Of a DNA stretch of 64,000 bases, positions 1-13,931 are shown piece after piece. The stretch spans positions 496,001-560,000 of the forward strand of contig JAJQOW010000020.1 in the NCBI GenBank assembly GCA_037975125.1, read 5' to 3'. This DNA comes from Latrodectus hesperus. Its lineage: Eukaryota; Arthropoda; Arachnida; Araneae; Theridiidae. The notes under the pieces were generated by a model. It did not search any database. It was given only the letters and a program-made list of their open reading frames with translations, and was not told where the DNA came from. The position numbers were made by a program, and so were the translations under genes. Each line of letters begins with the position of its first letter. Position 1 is the first letter of the stretch.

Positions 1-3000
1 CATTGCATGAAAAGCTAGTTGCTCCATCGCAGCCGTATCTTTATCAGTATCATCACTGAGGCTTGTTGAACCTTCAACTAATCATGAGCAAACAGGTGGC
101 AACAGGGCTCATCCACCATAAAGAACTTAAAAGTAGTTTCCATGCAGATTCTCCTCCAGTAATGAAATCTACTGGATTGCCAGATCCACTACAGTAATTC
201 CAACACTCAGGATAAGTTAGTGACTGCTTCTGAGTCACTCTGTTTAATCAAACAGACAGTTCAACAATGCAAAAACTTTTTACTGCTTTGACGATCCTTT
301 TAATCAATCAAGAATTATTTGAGAGTCACTCTCACAAAAAAAGTTAATTTAATGAAATGTGGGCAAAATCTTTGCAAGAAGCTTCCCAGCTAAGGAGTGC
401 TGCCATAATTCACAGTTCACACTGGAGTGTAATGTCACAGTTTTCAAAAGAGCTACTTTACTTTTAGATATAGTAAAACTCACTTTAGGGTTCTGACACC
501 TCTTTACTACGATGACAAATTTTTGACTCCCTCAGGGGAGCCTGTAACCCCTAGAGGGCACGTCCCCAGGTGGCGCATAGAGGAATGCCTCCATTGGATT
601 TTCCTTTTGGTGGCAGAAGGGAAATAAAGTATCTCCTTCAGAACAAGCAGAATTCCAACTTCCTTGGAGGCAAAGGTAACCATTTTTCCATGGGAGAAAG
701 CTGTATTCTGCACACTCATGGTCATCTATAGTTCTCCCTATGGAAATGACACCTAAAAATCAACGTTTTTGACTGCCTAGCTATTAGTGCTGATCTAAGG
801 AGAATCTGAGTTTAGTCATCATTGATAGACCTATATACCAAAAATATTGAAGAAATTGCAAAAGCTCGTTATAATAAATCATGGCTTTATTTGATTCGAC
901 TGTCATAGATACAACAAAAAGAAAAAAAAAACTCACTTTGTTATTCTTGTTTGATATCACATAGTAAAGGTATACAACAACTCCCTAAGCTTTAGGATTG
1001 GCATCTCAGAACACATGAAGTGAAAATTTTAGTTACATGATACTTGTCAATAATTTATGGCCAAGATTTACTGATTCAAGTTCATGAAGTTCTGAAGCCC
1101 ATGTTCTGCACTTCCATTTTAAATCACTAGGCAGATTTTCATCCTGTTTTTCATCCATCTTATCAAAAAACAAGAGACCTAGCTGAACCTCAGAACCTTA
1201 GAAAATCAATTTGAAAATACATTTAAACAGAATCAAATAGAAATATAGTCAAAAATCATAATCCAGAAATTAAAATCTATAAACATTCATAACAAAATCC
1301 AAAATTTCAAACTGTAAGAACATTCAATCTGAAATCCAAATTATAATAAATAAGATTATATATATTTTTATCTTACCCAAGTCAACTTGCCAGTACTCCA
1401 TTAAACTCCAATTTAAATTACAAATCGACTGTTAATTTAAGAAACTTTTGTAAATAAAAATGTTTTCTAAATCAATTTAAATAATGCTTCTCTGTAACTG
1501 ATAAAAAATGTTCAATCAAAAAAGGAATCTTAAAATAAATGATTGAAATTAAGATTGAAAAAATAAAACCATTTCTCTTCACTTGTCAGGGGTATTCAAC
1601 AAGTCTTAAATATCGTCCTTAAAAATTATGAAGATGTTTTCAAATAAACTTTTATAATTACAAAGTTTTCTAAGAAATTACATTTTAATAAATTTTTATA
1701 AAAATCTAAAGCCTCAAAATCTTTATTATTACTAATGTGTTTAATCTTTCAATTTGTGAAAAAAAATATGACTAAATCTTTATGCTAATGAATAAAATAG
1801 TTTCCCTGGAAAATAACTTAAGTTTGAAATTCATGATTTTTATCAGTTTCCAGCTAAAAGATAACTTTTAAGGGTGATTTTCGTTTTCAATCTATATTTT
1901 TAAATCTAAGTAATTAATTTCATGGGAGTTTGAATTTTATTTTGAGTAAGTTGTGTAGGATAAATATCATTTAAAAATTTTTAAATAATTTTGATTAAAA
2001 TTATCAATATTTACCTACAACTAAAAATGATTAATTTTCAAAAATTTAAATTCATAACAATAGAAATAAATATTAGCAAAAGTGCTTGCTTAGAACTATT
2101 ATCAATCGGAATACCTTCATTCATTTTCAGCAAAATTTTTTACCATTAAATAGTTATGAAAAATATTAATTTTACAAAGTACTAATCAATTTTTCTTAAT
2201 AAATTATTTATTAAGATAAATATCATAAAATTTATTGCAAATATATAATAAATTATGTGGAGTGCTTGTAAATAAATTTTCAAAGTCAAAAATATTCATG
2301 TGTTATCTATTTTTAATTTAATATATTAATTAGGTCAGCATTTATCGTTTTAAGTATGTGAATCTTATGTTTAATTGAAAGGTTATAACAAAACTCATAA
2401 TTATTGTAAGGCTTTCTAACATTTTTTAGAAAGATCTAAAGCAGAGATTCAGTGTAGAGTTTTCAGATGCATTAAAAAAACTGTAACTTTACAATTTGTA
2501 AACTTAACATTTATTAAAATATTTACATGAAATGTATTTCTATAAGCTATACCATGCCTAACAGTAATTGAACACCACAAGAATGCATGCAGTATTGAGT
2601 GGGCAAGTCAGAAGCATTCTCAGTGTTTATAAACTGCAACAAGATTTTCATACATAATGGATTATATTCACATGTCAAAATGAAAAAATCTCGAAAATAC
2701 TCAACCCAATAAGTGTAAATGAAAAAATTAAAGACATGGCATTAATCTCATCTTTAAGAGATTTTCCTCTCCAAAGTATATTCTAAAATGTTTAGATTTT
2801 TGTTTGATATTTTCAGTCATTATTTATATTTTAATTTTAAATCATACATCAATTTTCTATTGTTGATGAACATCCATAATTCTTATAACATTTTTCCTTT
2901 TTCTTTTTGATAAATTACAAAATTAGAAGAGTAATATAAAATTTAGAAGGCCCTAAAAATTTTAAAAAAAAGTTTGCAGATATCTGCAAAATGAAAGAAT

Positions 3001-3324
3001 CAGTTAATGGAAATTGATATGGCTATTTTAGCTTAACAAATTTAAAGTGAACTGTGTATAGGCGTTTGCAATCACAATCTATTTCTGTAATGCAGAGTTT
3101 GAAAATCTCAACATCGGTGATACAGTTTGAATCCTTAACATTTGATTAATCATAGATTCACTGCATTATAAATTACTCTTATTCATTTCAAATTTTAATA
3201 TCTAATTGGAAAAAATTGTAATTTGCAATGTGTCACTTTTTTTTAAATTGAATTTGTTTCTTCAAATCAGTATTTCAAAACATTTTTAATTGATACATGG
3301 CCAATCTAGCAAATAATTGCTTTG
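1..3324. other. AT-rich stretch without a recognisable gene
   Basis: The first 800 bases are less AT-rich than what follows. They contain only short open frames on both strands that match no family I know, so they may be an old transposon remnant. From about 820 onward the sequence is very AT-rich with homopolymer runs and stops in all frames. I see no exon, RNA gene or structured repeat here. Confidence 0.6.
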
Positions 3325-3415
3325 TACTCTGGCCTTAAATTTGGAGGTCCCGGTCTAATTTGCCTTCATGTGCAAAAAATGATCGTTGAGCGACAAACAA
3401 ACAAACCAAACTGGC
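3325..3415 (+). repeat. SINE tail fragment, family G
   Basis: The segment carries the 3' tail seen again at 3420-3560 and 7484-7665: a phrase ending in GGTCTAATTTGCC, then TGTGCAAAAAATGA, then a GAGCGACAAACAAAC-type tail. The head with RNA polymerase III boxes is missing, so this copy is 5'-truncated. The (AAAC)n-like tail suggests a SINE mobilised by a LINE; that mechanism is inference. Confidence 0.5.
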
Positions 3416-3419
3416 CTTA

Positions 3420-3560
3420 AATTCAATAATTTATTGTTCAAATCCCACCTTGGGTTTGTATGTTTATTGTGATTTAGAATTGTAAAGATTGTTGGCACCT
3501 GTTTAATTATCCTTCATGTAAAAAATGATTGTTGAGCAACGAACAAACCAAACAAATCAG
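3420..3560 (+). repeat. tRNA-derived SINE, family G
   Basis: A B-box-like GTTCAAATCCC is followed by a body and the same tail (AAAAAATGATTGTTGAGC, then ACAAACCAAAC) found in the neighbouring copy. The two copies are head to tail only a few bases apart, so they are either two insertions or a local duplication. Confidence 0.55.
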
Positions 3561-6500
3561 TTTTTAATAGTATAACTTTACTCGCAGTTTAATTTTATAA
3601 ATCTAAAGAGAAAATTTTATTTTAATAATAATTCTTCTTAATTTGTAGTTTCTGGTAGATATCTTATTTGTCTATGAAGCACCACTTCTGGTATTTCACA
3701 ACTAGCTTAAAAACTATTGGAGCATAGGTTGATTGAAACAACAAAATGTGTTTATTGACATGTTTAATTTTCAGTTTTTTATTATGCTAAATAATTTACA
3801 AAAGAAATTTGATTTCCTGTAAATATTCATACGTTTCAAACATTATGGACAGATTGAAGAATTGAAATTTTCAAATAGAGAATGTGATTTAGAAAATTCC
3901 ATTTAAATAGGTTTTTCTTTACAGATTTAAAAATAAATATTAATAATTTGATGTTTCAAATTAACATATATTTTTAAATAGTTTATTGTTCTAAATTTTA
4001 CTGCTATAAATTAATAAGGTGTTTCCTTCTAATACTTTAACTAATACTTATAATTGAAAATAATAGAATTCCAAAAATTAAAGTTTCAAAATACAGTTTG
4101 GATTGTTTATTTTTGTTTTATTTATTTTTTTAAAAATTTTCTTTTAAATTTTAACATAAATTTTATTTATTACACTTTGCATTTTTTATTATATTTGAAT
4201 AATAATTAGATAATATCAGTAATATTTTGTTTAACACTATAATAATTATACATATTATAGTTATAGAAAACAATTTCATACCATCATGAAATTTTTTACA
4301 TATTTCAAAATATTCATTTTTGTCTCTAGTTTCATAATAACAGAAAATATTTGAAAATTTGATAAAAACTATTTTCTAAAAAACATTAATTTTAATATTA
4401 TTTAAATCTGCAGTTTAAATTTAATAAATATTGAACTTCATTTTTTTTAGTTAATAAGTGAATATATTACACAGTCACTTATAAATTAATTATGGGTGAT
4501 TTCTTTATAAGGCATGTTAGCAACACCAGAAATCCTTTTTGGATGTTTCATTTTATAACTTTGAATTTCTTTGTGCGAAAAGAAGTTAAGGTAAATGAAT
4601 TTTTTAAAATTTTTATTACTTTTTAATTTGTTATTTTAGGTTGTGTGTATTATCCAGGAGATATTTTAGAAAATATTGCTTTAAAACTTGCTACTCTTTC
4701 TACTTACTAATTATTTTTTATAGCAAGAAAACCAATTTCTGTGCACATTGGAAAATTTCTCAATAATATATATTTTAATCATCATATTTTTTATATGAAA
4801 ATGTAATATCTTTAATTTTTGGACTATGTGCTGCTTTTTGTATATAATTTATTTAAATTACATTATTTTTGTTTGGATAGTTTTTATTGAATAATGATGA
4901 TTAAACATAGTATTTAAATTTTGTCATTTATGTAGAAGATTCTCTTTCAAATGTAGGAGAAAAAATAAGAAACTTTCAATTGTTTTCATTACCAAGAAGA
5001 GTTATTTCATCATAATTCAATTTTGAAAATAAATAGAAGTACAGCACATCAAACTGAAGGATAATACATTTTTTCATTAATTAGTTTTAAAGACTTACTG
5101 TTATAATAATTTGCTCATGGTTAAATATTATCACATTAGAATTTTTTATTTCAGAGAGAATTCTGATCTTATTGGATGCAATCAAAGGTTGATGAGTTAC
5201 TAGAAGAAAGTCATTTATGAAAATAATCAAGTATAGTGTTACTAATCATTTCATAAATTATAAAATTTTAGTTAACCTATAAAATTTTTTTATTCTGTTT
5301 GTTGAATATTAAAAGATATCTCTATTATTTTTAAATCAATCTTATCAACTCAAATATTAATATCAATCAAAATATCTATTAGAAAATATAGATAAGCTTA
5401 AAAAAACATTTGAATTTTTCTATAATTTGTTCTATTGATCATATTCCTTTCTCTTTTATCTAATTGAAAATAAACAAATTTTAGTATAAAAATTGCCTTG
5501 CACTTATAAATTTTTCCCTGATAAATCTTTTTGACAAGTATTACACAGTGTTAAAATAAATACTTCAGTTCTGCTACTCCTTGCAAAAGGTTGAATTTGA
5601 ATCTCAGAAGTAACCATGAATATTTTTTCAATGCTTTGCTTCCTAAAATTTTATTTATAAATTTTAGCTTATTTATAAAGTTTTTATGATATTTAAGGTA
5701 TTACCAATAGTCTGTTATATGACTTTATAAATTTAAAATACTAAAGATAATGAAATTCTAAGAAAAATATTTTATATGATTAGTACTTATTATACATTTT
5801 TTAAATTTAATATTTGTAATTACAAATTAGATTTAATAATTATTTTCTTTACACTATATTAAAAAAACCCTTAAATTTACAATGTAATCTTCTTTACAGA
5901 ATTTATCCAATTTTTATTTCTTTTTATGAAAACTAAATATGTTAGTCAGATAGTTATATTTTATTTTGATGTGATGCTTATTTATTGTGATAAAAAAGGC
6001 AAATCAAAACCATTGTTGTTTAATTAATAAGAGTATCTCATGTTATTTTCAAGTAGTTTGACTGATTTTCCAAATAAAAATCTTTGTATTGTTTTTCCAT
6101 ACATAATATATTACTCTTTTGGAAACTACAAATTTCAGTAGGTGAGTTTTAATTTCCTAAATATGAATACAAATTAATGAATGTTGTAATTTTTACCAAA
6201 ATTATCATAATTTTTAATGTATACTGCTTGTATATATTTGCATTAAGTATTATTATTTTATTGGTCAGGTTGTGGTAAATTTTACATGCCTGATTTAAAT
6301 GTTTTTTATTCTCTTTAATATTCATTTTATTACTTGTTACTCACGTTTTCTTTGTTAATTGATTCTGTAAATATTTTGCTTTATAAAATTACAATATTTT
6401 CGTGTATTATGAGTACATAATTTATGTATAAAAACATGCTTTATCTTGATTATGTAGATAAATTCATATTTGTAGTTTAAATTTAACTTTCTATTTGCTT

Positions 6501-7480
6501 ATAATTAATCAAAACAAATGTTTATATTGTATGCTCATGCAAAATTTTTTGAAAATCAATAAATCAATATGTAATATTTTTATGATTTAATATATTTTTC
6601 TATTTTTAGTACATATATTCATTCTTTTGGTATATTATAATTGCAATATGGAGTTCATAAAAAATGCTTTTTTTGTCTCTTACCTTTTCCATCTAAAGTA
6701 AGTATGTTTTATAAGTGTAACTACACATCATATAATTTTTAAACTATTGTAAATGTTAAGAACTGAATTTCTAAATATTTATTGTAATTAATTCTTTTGT
6801 ATTTGAATTTTATATTGTATATTCTTTTCTAATATAATATTTGTTAATTTTTGTGTTTCAGAGCAAACTTTTGTATTTCTTGAAATAAATTGAAGTAGTG
6901 TGGTATTTTTAATTTACGAAATATTTAATATTTATTTATGCATGCATAGATATTCTTTAATTATGAGTTAATTGTTTAGCTTTATTTAATTTATTTCAAT
7001 TGTACTTTTTTATAAATTGTTAGTTTTGTTGCATTGTATTTGTACTTTACATTGTTTATAAATGTAAATCTACATTATAAGTATTTGAATTCTTTGCAAA
7101 AGAAAATTTTAATGATTGCAACTAAATGGAATAAAGTTTAAGAAGAAAATGAAATAATGCAATTTTGTCTAAATACCATAATTGTTTTTAAAACTATATC
7201 TTAGAAATTATATTTCAATTTTTAATTCTTTTAAAATTGAATTCTTATGATGTTAATTACTCTATAGTTAATCTAGCTTATGATTTTCTTTTGTAATTTT
7301 TAAATTAAATTATATAGGAATTTATTTAATTAAGTAACTTTGAAACTAAGAAACTAAAAACATGTTTTTAAATCTGTGGCAAATAGTTTACAAAAGAGTA
7401 AGGCAATGGCTCTTTTTATAGGCTTCACAGTTATTTACAAATAAATCTAATTAAGTTGTTTAATCCTTCTTACTGTAGAA
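3561..7480. other. AT-rich desert, nothing recognised
   Basis: Nearly four kilobases of very AT-rich sequence with no open frame of note, no splice-bounded exon and no repeat with recognisable ends. Short poly-A and poly-T runs are common. Confidence 0.6.
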
Positions 7481-7483
7481 ACC

Positions 7484-7665
7484 GAGCTGCTAACCAAATG
7501 GTTAACATTTTAGCTTCGTTCAGCAGTACCGAGGTTTATATTCTACCTTAGTTATGGTTGTTCATACGGGTATGGAAACTTTAAACCGCAGGCTCTGGTC
7601 TAATTAGCCCTCGTGTGCAAAAGATGACTATTGAGTGCAAACAAAAATAAACCTGCGTATTAAAG
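7484..7665 (+). repeat. tRNA-derived SINE, family G
   Basis: This is the longest family G copy. It has a degenerate tRNA-like head (GAGCTGCTAACCAAATGG, later CGAGGTTTATATTC in the B-box position), the GTCTAATTAGCCCTCGTG phrase, and the tail GTGCAAAAGATGA then GAGTGCAAACAAAAATAAAC. Divergence from the copies at 3325-3560 shows it is old. Confidence 0.6.
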
Positions 7666-8293
7666 CCAAATTTTTAAAAACCGTAACTACACCCAATATC
7701 AACTGTATCTTTCTTAAAGGTAGCATTATGTATTCAGTTATGTTTTAACCAGCTGAAGAAAACTTAGAATGTTATTAAATTAGTTAACTCATTAATATTT
7801 AAATTTTATTGATGACATTATGATTAACGACAAAATGTTCTCTATATGAGGAATAGTTTCATAATGAAAAACTATATGAAAGTAAATTAAATTTGTAATT
7901 CTTAGAACTTTATTATTTATTTACAAAAATTTCGCCAAACTAACTTTTGTTCTAAGCACTTTGAATTTTAAATTTACTGTGAAAAGAGTTTTGCAAATAA
8001 CTTGTAAAAATATGTACACTTTCTACTTAAAATTTTTTCAAATAATTGGCATATTACAATGTTCTTACATGAGAAAATTCATTGTGACTTTTTTACTACT
8101 TATTTTAAGTAATTGTTTACAAAAAATGATTTTTATGATTTTATGTTTTTAGCTAGCTATGAAAATAAAATCATTATTTAAGGCTTTCAAAATGTTTTTG
8201 CAATTGGTTTTACTGAATCATACCAGAATTTCATCTTTTGTATCTTCATTTTATCTATTTTAGCATAATAACTTGCCTTTTTTTCATAAAAGC
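7666..8293. other. AT-rich stretch, nothing recognised
   Basis: A 63-codon open frame lies at 7961-8152 (+), but its composition is simply that of AT-rich DNA and it has no recognisable domain. I regard it as chance. Confidence 0.55.
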
Positions 8294-8307
8294 ACTCATT
8301 ATATTTG

Positions 8308-8516
8308 TTTTTTTTTTTTTTTAAATAACGGCTGACACTTGGGTGACTACCCTCAGCCACAAAAAAGTCAGAAACTGCTACTCATTTGTTGTTAACCAGC
8401 AGACACCTGTGAATTAAATCAAGGAGGAAGAAAGTAACATCCATGTCCAATCTGGGATTCAAACCTGGGACCCGCAGCTCAGGAGTCAGGACCGCTATCC
8501 ACTCAGCCGTCTGTCG
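8308..8516 (-). repeat. tRNA-derived SINE, family A, with target-site duplication
   Basis: Read on the - strand, the element starts with a tRNA-like head: an A-box resembling GGCTGAGTGGATAGC and a B-box resembling GGTTTGAATCC. It ends in a poly-A tail, seen as the T run at about 8308-8322 on +. It is flanked by 14-bp direct repeats at 8294-8307 and 8517-8530 that differ at one base. This is direct evidence of insertion by target-primed retrotransposition. The copy at 58723-59010 is the same family. Confidence 0.85.
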
Positions 8517-8765
8517 ACTCATTATACTTGCTGATCCACTCTTTTGAAAGCTTATAAGATGTCTGAAATGGTTGGTTCACAGCTTATATGATACCTGAGA
8601 TGTCAGATATGGAAGTTCCTGAAACACTTTTGACAGATAAGCCAGCTTTCTATGTTCATGAAACAGCATATTTCTGAAGCATTTGCATAATCTGCAGAGA
8701 AAAAAAAGGTAAAGAAAAAACTAGTGCAATATGAAGATGATTTTATATACATTTATTTCCAGTGC

Positions 8766-9600
8766 ATAGCTGCCAACTCTACTGATTTTATCGGGAAACT
8801 TCTGAATTTTCATCATTTCTCCCGATTTCCTGATATTGTATGAAAATCTACTGATTTTTGGAAATTTCAGTGAAAAACTTAAAAACAGCCAATCTTTTGT
8901 CAGAAAAAAGTCTATTGAGTTGATTTAGTAGGTTCAATAGTAAACAGATGGCTCACTAATATAATAATTTATGTTATGATATTGTGATATCATGAAAATG
9001 TGTTCCTTTGAGTATCGAACGCCATCTGTTTGCCATGGTAGGATGACGCTTTAATCACTTGGATGTCAAAAATTCTTACGAGTTGGTTGCCATATAATTA
9101 ACATTCAGAGCTGACACCAGGTGCCTGTTTAAATAAACAGCTTAATTAGGAAGAATATTACTAAACATTAGTAATTTAATAAGGATAATATTTGTCACTG
9201 AATTAAATTTATTTAGTAATGTATTTTATGTTTTTATATAATTTTATAAGTTTAATATTTATAAATTGCACTAGAGTCGTAAAAGTTGTTTTATAAAATA
9301 AATATTGGGACATAAACACTGATGTTTATTTTTTTTACGTGTAATATATTCTCTCTTTTTCTTTTTTCATATTTTCTTTGTGAGGTTGATGAATATTTTA
9401 TTTAAATATTAAGATTAACACAAAATATGTTTAGCATAAATCATTCTCAGAATGTATAATCTAAAGAATAAAATTGTCTTTTTGCGGTACTACCATTTAA
9501 AACATTCAAGAAATGACGCTAGTAAGTGTCTCCTGATTTATTTTCCTCAAAATCAGTAGAATCTACTAATTTTTTCCTCAAAGGTTGCCAGGTATGCCAA
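8766..9600. mobile_element. possible non-autonomous DNA element with imperfect ends
   Basis: The left end reads GCATAGCTGCCAACTCTAC and the right end, reverse-complemented, reads GCATACCTGGCAACCTTTG, so the two ends are imperfect inverted repeats. A CTACTGATTTT phrase occurs just inside the left end and a related CTACTAATTTT phrase near the right. There is no transposase inside and I could not settle a target-site duplication. The interior is otherwise AT-rich and featureless. Confidence 0.35.
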
Positions 9601-10830
9601 CTGTTGTTCAACAAATGATATTGTTTTCAATTAAATTATTTAAAATATTTTTGTCCCTCTTTGCATTGTTTAAGCAAATAGTATAATAAAATTGATAATT
9701 TTAATGCTTTTCAGTATTTCATTTCAAGAATCTTCTCAAAAAATCTGTATATTTGTTTATACTTTTATAAACGTTCATCTAGCTTACATTTTCCTCATAA
9801 AGTTTGTATTTGCTGTTTCACCAGTCAAACCAGTTTTTTTTTCTTTTTCCAGTTTGCTTCCAATAATCATTTAATCATTATTGGTATCATGAGATAAATG
9901 ACATTTCTTGGAAATCTTAAAGCCTTAGAATAATGAAGGCTTATTTAATGAGGACAAAATTTTATTGTAATTTGGAGAATATCATTGTTCACAATTATTA
10001 TTATTTCAACATCCTATTATTTATTAAATTTCTCCGCTGTAATATTATAATAATAGTAAAGTTGACCCTTTCATTGGATTAAATATCTTTCCAAAAATGT
10101 GAATGAGCTTACATTTAATACGAAAATATTTTAAGCAAAATGATTATTTTCCCGCAATCACCCAAGAGGTAAGAATCTGGACATGTTTTTTTTAAAGAGT
10201 AGGAACCGCGCGTAGTCCTCCATCTATATACACATACTAAAAATTTTTTATATTTCTATTCTATGAGAAATAAGTGATTTCTATGAAATGTCAAATCAAC
10301 TGCTAGGATCGAAAAGAAAGAAACTTGTCTTAGATAAATTTTATTCGTCTATATAACTGAACAGTGTTGTCACAGTAATGGATAACAAAGGTGTCTGTTT
10401 CCGTTAGATATAAACACATCATTAACTTAATATGCAAAATGTCAACTTAGTTGTCAGAACCATAAATGACAAATTTCTTTTAGACATCATTCTATTGGAC
10501 GAACATATCACCAACTAAACATCATTTTCATAAAATATCAGGTCAGTTCTCAAGATCGTGAACAACACATGCTTCTATGACATGTTTTTATCGATAAATG
10601 CATCATTAACTTAACATGGATTCATAAAATATCAAGTCAGTTATCAGGTTCGGATGAATTTCTTTTGTCCATATTTTGATTACACAAACTTATTTAACTG
10701 AACACTGTTATTGGCATCAAAATAATACTGCGATTATCTTCAGTGTCATAATTATGTTGTCCTTGATCTTAAAAACCTGTTAATATTTGGAGATGTTCGA
10801 GTGAGCATCTTACAAAAGCAGCTGCTGACA

Positions 10831-10891
10831 CTTTTTAGGTGCTTAATTTGCTGAATATCTCATGTATTCAGTAAATCAAGCACCTAAAAAG
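10831..10891. repeat. 27-bp-arm inverted repeat with 7-nt loop
   Basis: The left arm (10831-10857, beginning CTTTTTAGGTGCTT) is the reverse complement of the right arm (10865-10891) except at two positions. The loop is 7 bases. It lies in otherwise unstructured AT-rich DNA. Confidence 0.9.
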
Positions 10892-11063
10892 TTGTAAGTA
10901 TTTGAATAAATCCAAAGAAATCAATTTCTGTCACCCAAGTTTAGCATTTAGTGTCATTTTGAAAAGTATCTTTGCCAGTACTTTATAGTTACCGCTATAA
11001 TTGTGAAATTAATGATTTAAATTACATAAAAATCCCTTCTCCACTAAAATACATTGTGTTATT

Positions 11064-11178
11064 TATGATACTTGGACAAGCCAAGTTCGCTTTGCCGTTG
11101 CTTATGTGAATTTAAGTCAGTAGGGTGCTGCTTTCGTTTAACCAAAGCACCATCAAAGTGAAAATACGACTTTGCTCT
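11064..11178 (+). repeat. three-copy unclassified repeat, partial copy 1
   Basis: This begins with TTATGATACTTGGACAAGCC and continues with the phrase AATTTAAGTCAGTAGG and an ACCAAAGCACCATC block. It is homologous to 16046-16285 and 40271-40480, but ends after GACTTTGCTC and lacks their second half. No coding potential and no terminal inverted repeats are visible. Confidence 0.65.
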
Positions 11179-13931
11179 TAATATACTTATACTATGTATG
11201 TACTGTACCTTATTCTGGAGCAGTGTTAGATTCGCTATGTGATGGTAGAGTTTATATTATTATTATATCAGAAATTAATATTGGTAAATTTTTCTTCGCA
11301 ATCAAGCAAAACATTGTAATCAGTAATGTAAACGCAAAATTAAACTGCATTTTTAACAAGCCGAGCGTATATATTGTGGAAATTACGGATGCTGTTTATC
11401 AGTACAAAATAATGAAATGCAATGAATGTAATTAAATGATGTATAATTAAATAAAATTTTTATAAAATAAGATTCGTGAAATATTGCTTGGGTTTTAAAA
11501 AAATGGGCAAACTTTTCTTGAAAATGCCACTTTTAACCAAATTATAAAAGTTTATTCATCCATAATCAGAGTAGTCGCTGAATTTGGCGACCATTCTTAT
11601 TTGATCTTTTCTCTTTCATTGTCATTTCCATATGAGTATTTTTTCGATAAATTTTTGTCGGCCATTTTGTTGTTCGCACTTTATTTTTAATTTATTTTGC
11701 TATTATTATTCTATGTTTATTATTTTCTCAAGAACGATCGATAATGGCTGAGATCAAGATATAGAATTCTTATTTGAAATTTTTAAGTGATTTTTCAATT
11801 TTTTTTTCATAAAAATTATTTTTTCATTTATACTGATGAACTTTCCTTGAAGAAGGGATAATTTCCAATACAAGTCAAGAAATCATATTATTTTTCGTGT
11901 GTCATGTATGTTTTGTGTTCTGCCATTTTCATTTAGCGATGTGCATGTTCGTGACTCCAAACTTAAAAAACTTGGAGCCAGGTCTTCCCGATTGTGGAAG
12001 GTTAACCTTATTAATCGTCAGTACAAGTTATTCATTAATAATATTATTTTCTGATAATATATTTAAACGTTAAAATATACGGCCAAAATTGTGTTAAATT
12101 TCAAAAGTTCGCCAAGCAGCATTAAAGTGCATTTTCTGTTTCAGCTCGGCAAAATGCTCTCGTTGTGAAGGAGATTTATTTGTTTAAATGCACGTTAGAG
12201 GAATAAATGATTTATTATTTAAGTCCGAATTTCTAAGTAAATAGTATCAGTAAGATGTGTATGCAAATCTGTCACATTTAAATTGTTCTAAATACTATCT
12301 TTTTATACCCATACACATTGTGAGTTGGTTCACTTTTCATTACTGTATATTGTAAGAGGGAAATATATTTATAGTACGAATAAGTAGTAAAACTTGACTG
12401 CTGGTGTAACAAAAATTAAAAGTTCAAGAAATGTATCTAAAATATGTCCAATGAGCAAAATACATTTTGTTGATTGGGAAAACGTTTATGTAATATAATA
12501 GTTGTGGTGATAAAATAAAATAGAGCAAAATTTTGAAGATATTTTCGAATTAAAAGCTTAAAAAACTATCATTCAATGAATTTTAAGTTATTTTTACTTA
12601 CTTAAGATTGTCATCATTACAAAAGGGATTTACAAATTATTATAATAGGAATTCTTTGAGGTACATAGGTAAAAATATTACGGTACTTTTGCATTGTAAT
12701 CTGGCTAAAAATTATAAATATAAAATGTTCGATAATCACCGTAACGTGAAAGAAAATTACAAAATACTGTCGTAAATATTCCATTTGCATTTGTTTAAAA
12801 AAGGTTTACGTGTTTAGGAAGTACTAAAAAATATTACGAACATTTTATATGAAATTTTATCTGACAAAACTTATTTAAATACCAATGTTTATTTCTTCGG
12901 AAACTGTTTAGAGCAATCTCATTGGTGATCGATTTCGTAAATATAATATAGAACTTTTTTTTTCCAATGAAACAAAATTCGATTTTGCTGTATTTGGCTG
13001 TTTTCTGCCCTTCGTGATGTGTGACCGTTTTGCTCTTTTTAACCGACAAAATTATCACCAAGCAATCTCCAGCGCAAACTGGCTTTAATTTTATTCAGGA
13101 TTTAGTATTGTTTGTCACTTTTTAGTCAATTTTTGCAATTTAATGAAATCATCGTATCTACGTTATATTATTTTCGATTCTACATAAGAAACGTGCTATT
13201 TCTTTAGGATCATCAGCATGGGTATAATAAAGTACCAAAAACTACACAAATAAAGATTATCAGAATTGCACCAATCATTGAATTACAATGAATTGTTACT
13301 AAGTGGAGTTGATGGGCATACATACAATCTTGATAGAAAAATACTAGCATTCATAATATACAGGGCTAGTAAATCAAATCTATCTTTAACAGTCTCATTT
13401 GACAGAAAAACTTGCACCAGCCACTTAAAAGGTCTTACATTTTCTGAGGGTGAGCAATGCCTTTGTTCAAAAGACCTCTGCTAAACAATAACTAAATCTA
13501 CAACACTCTCTAAAACAAAAGTTTGGGTCTTTGGGAGGACTTCTTTTCTGCTTGTCTTCGACTTTTTAAAGATCAGCGGATTCATGGACCTGGTCAGACT
13601 GAGTTGGGAGATAAACTGCCACAACAAGAAATACACTGTTGGTGATCTTAATAAGGAATTATCCAGATATGTGCCAAATGATGTGTTATCGGAATTATCA
13701 CTAAGGGTTCAAAACTGTTAGCCATGAATATGACAAAGTGTGAGTAAGGATTTTCTGAAAGATGAAAAATAGGCAAATAATATTTAAAATTGAGAAACAC
13801 TTAAAGTCAAGTAGAATATGGAAATACAACTTCGTAATCAAATTAGAACTATGCTTAAATAATATTAATAAATAAACTATACTATGTGTAGACTCAATAT
13901 ATTGATGTAGATGCTATTTTGATTAAAAATA

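Larger units (their letters stand above)
9601..13930. other. AT-rich intergenic stretch
   Basis: No gene is supported. It contains the hairpin at 10831-10891 and a repeat fragment at 11064-11178. Open frames at 9692-9874, 11172-11435, 12834-13061 and 13266-13484 show no domain, no good splice context and AT-driven composition, so I do not call them. Confidence 0.55.

Noticed and set aside
1..480. Possible retroelement or transposase fragment on the - strand
   Set aside because: Some phrases look protein-like when read in short pieces, but no frame holds and no motif can be placed, so it is left as unclassified.
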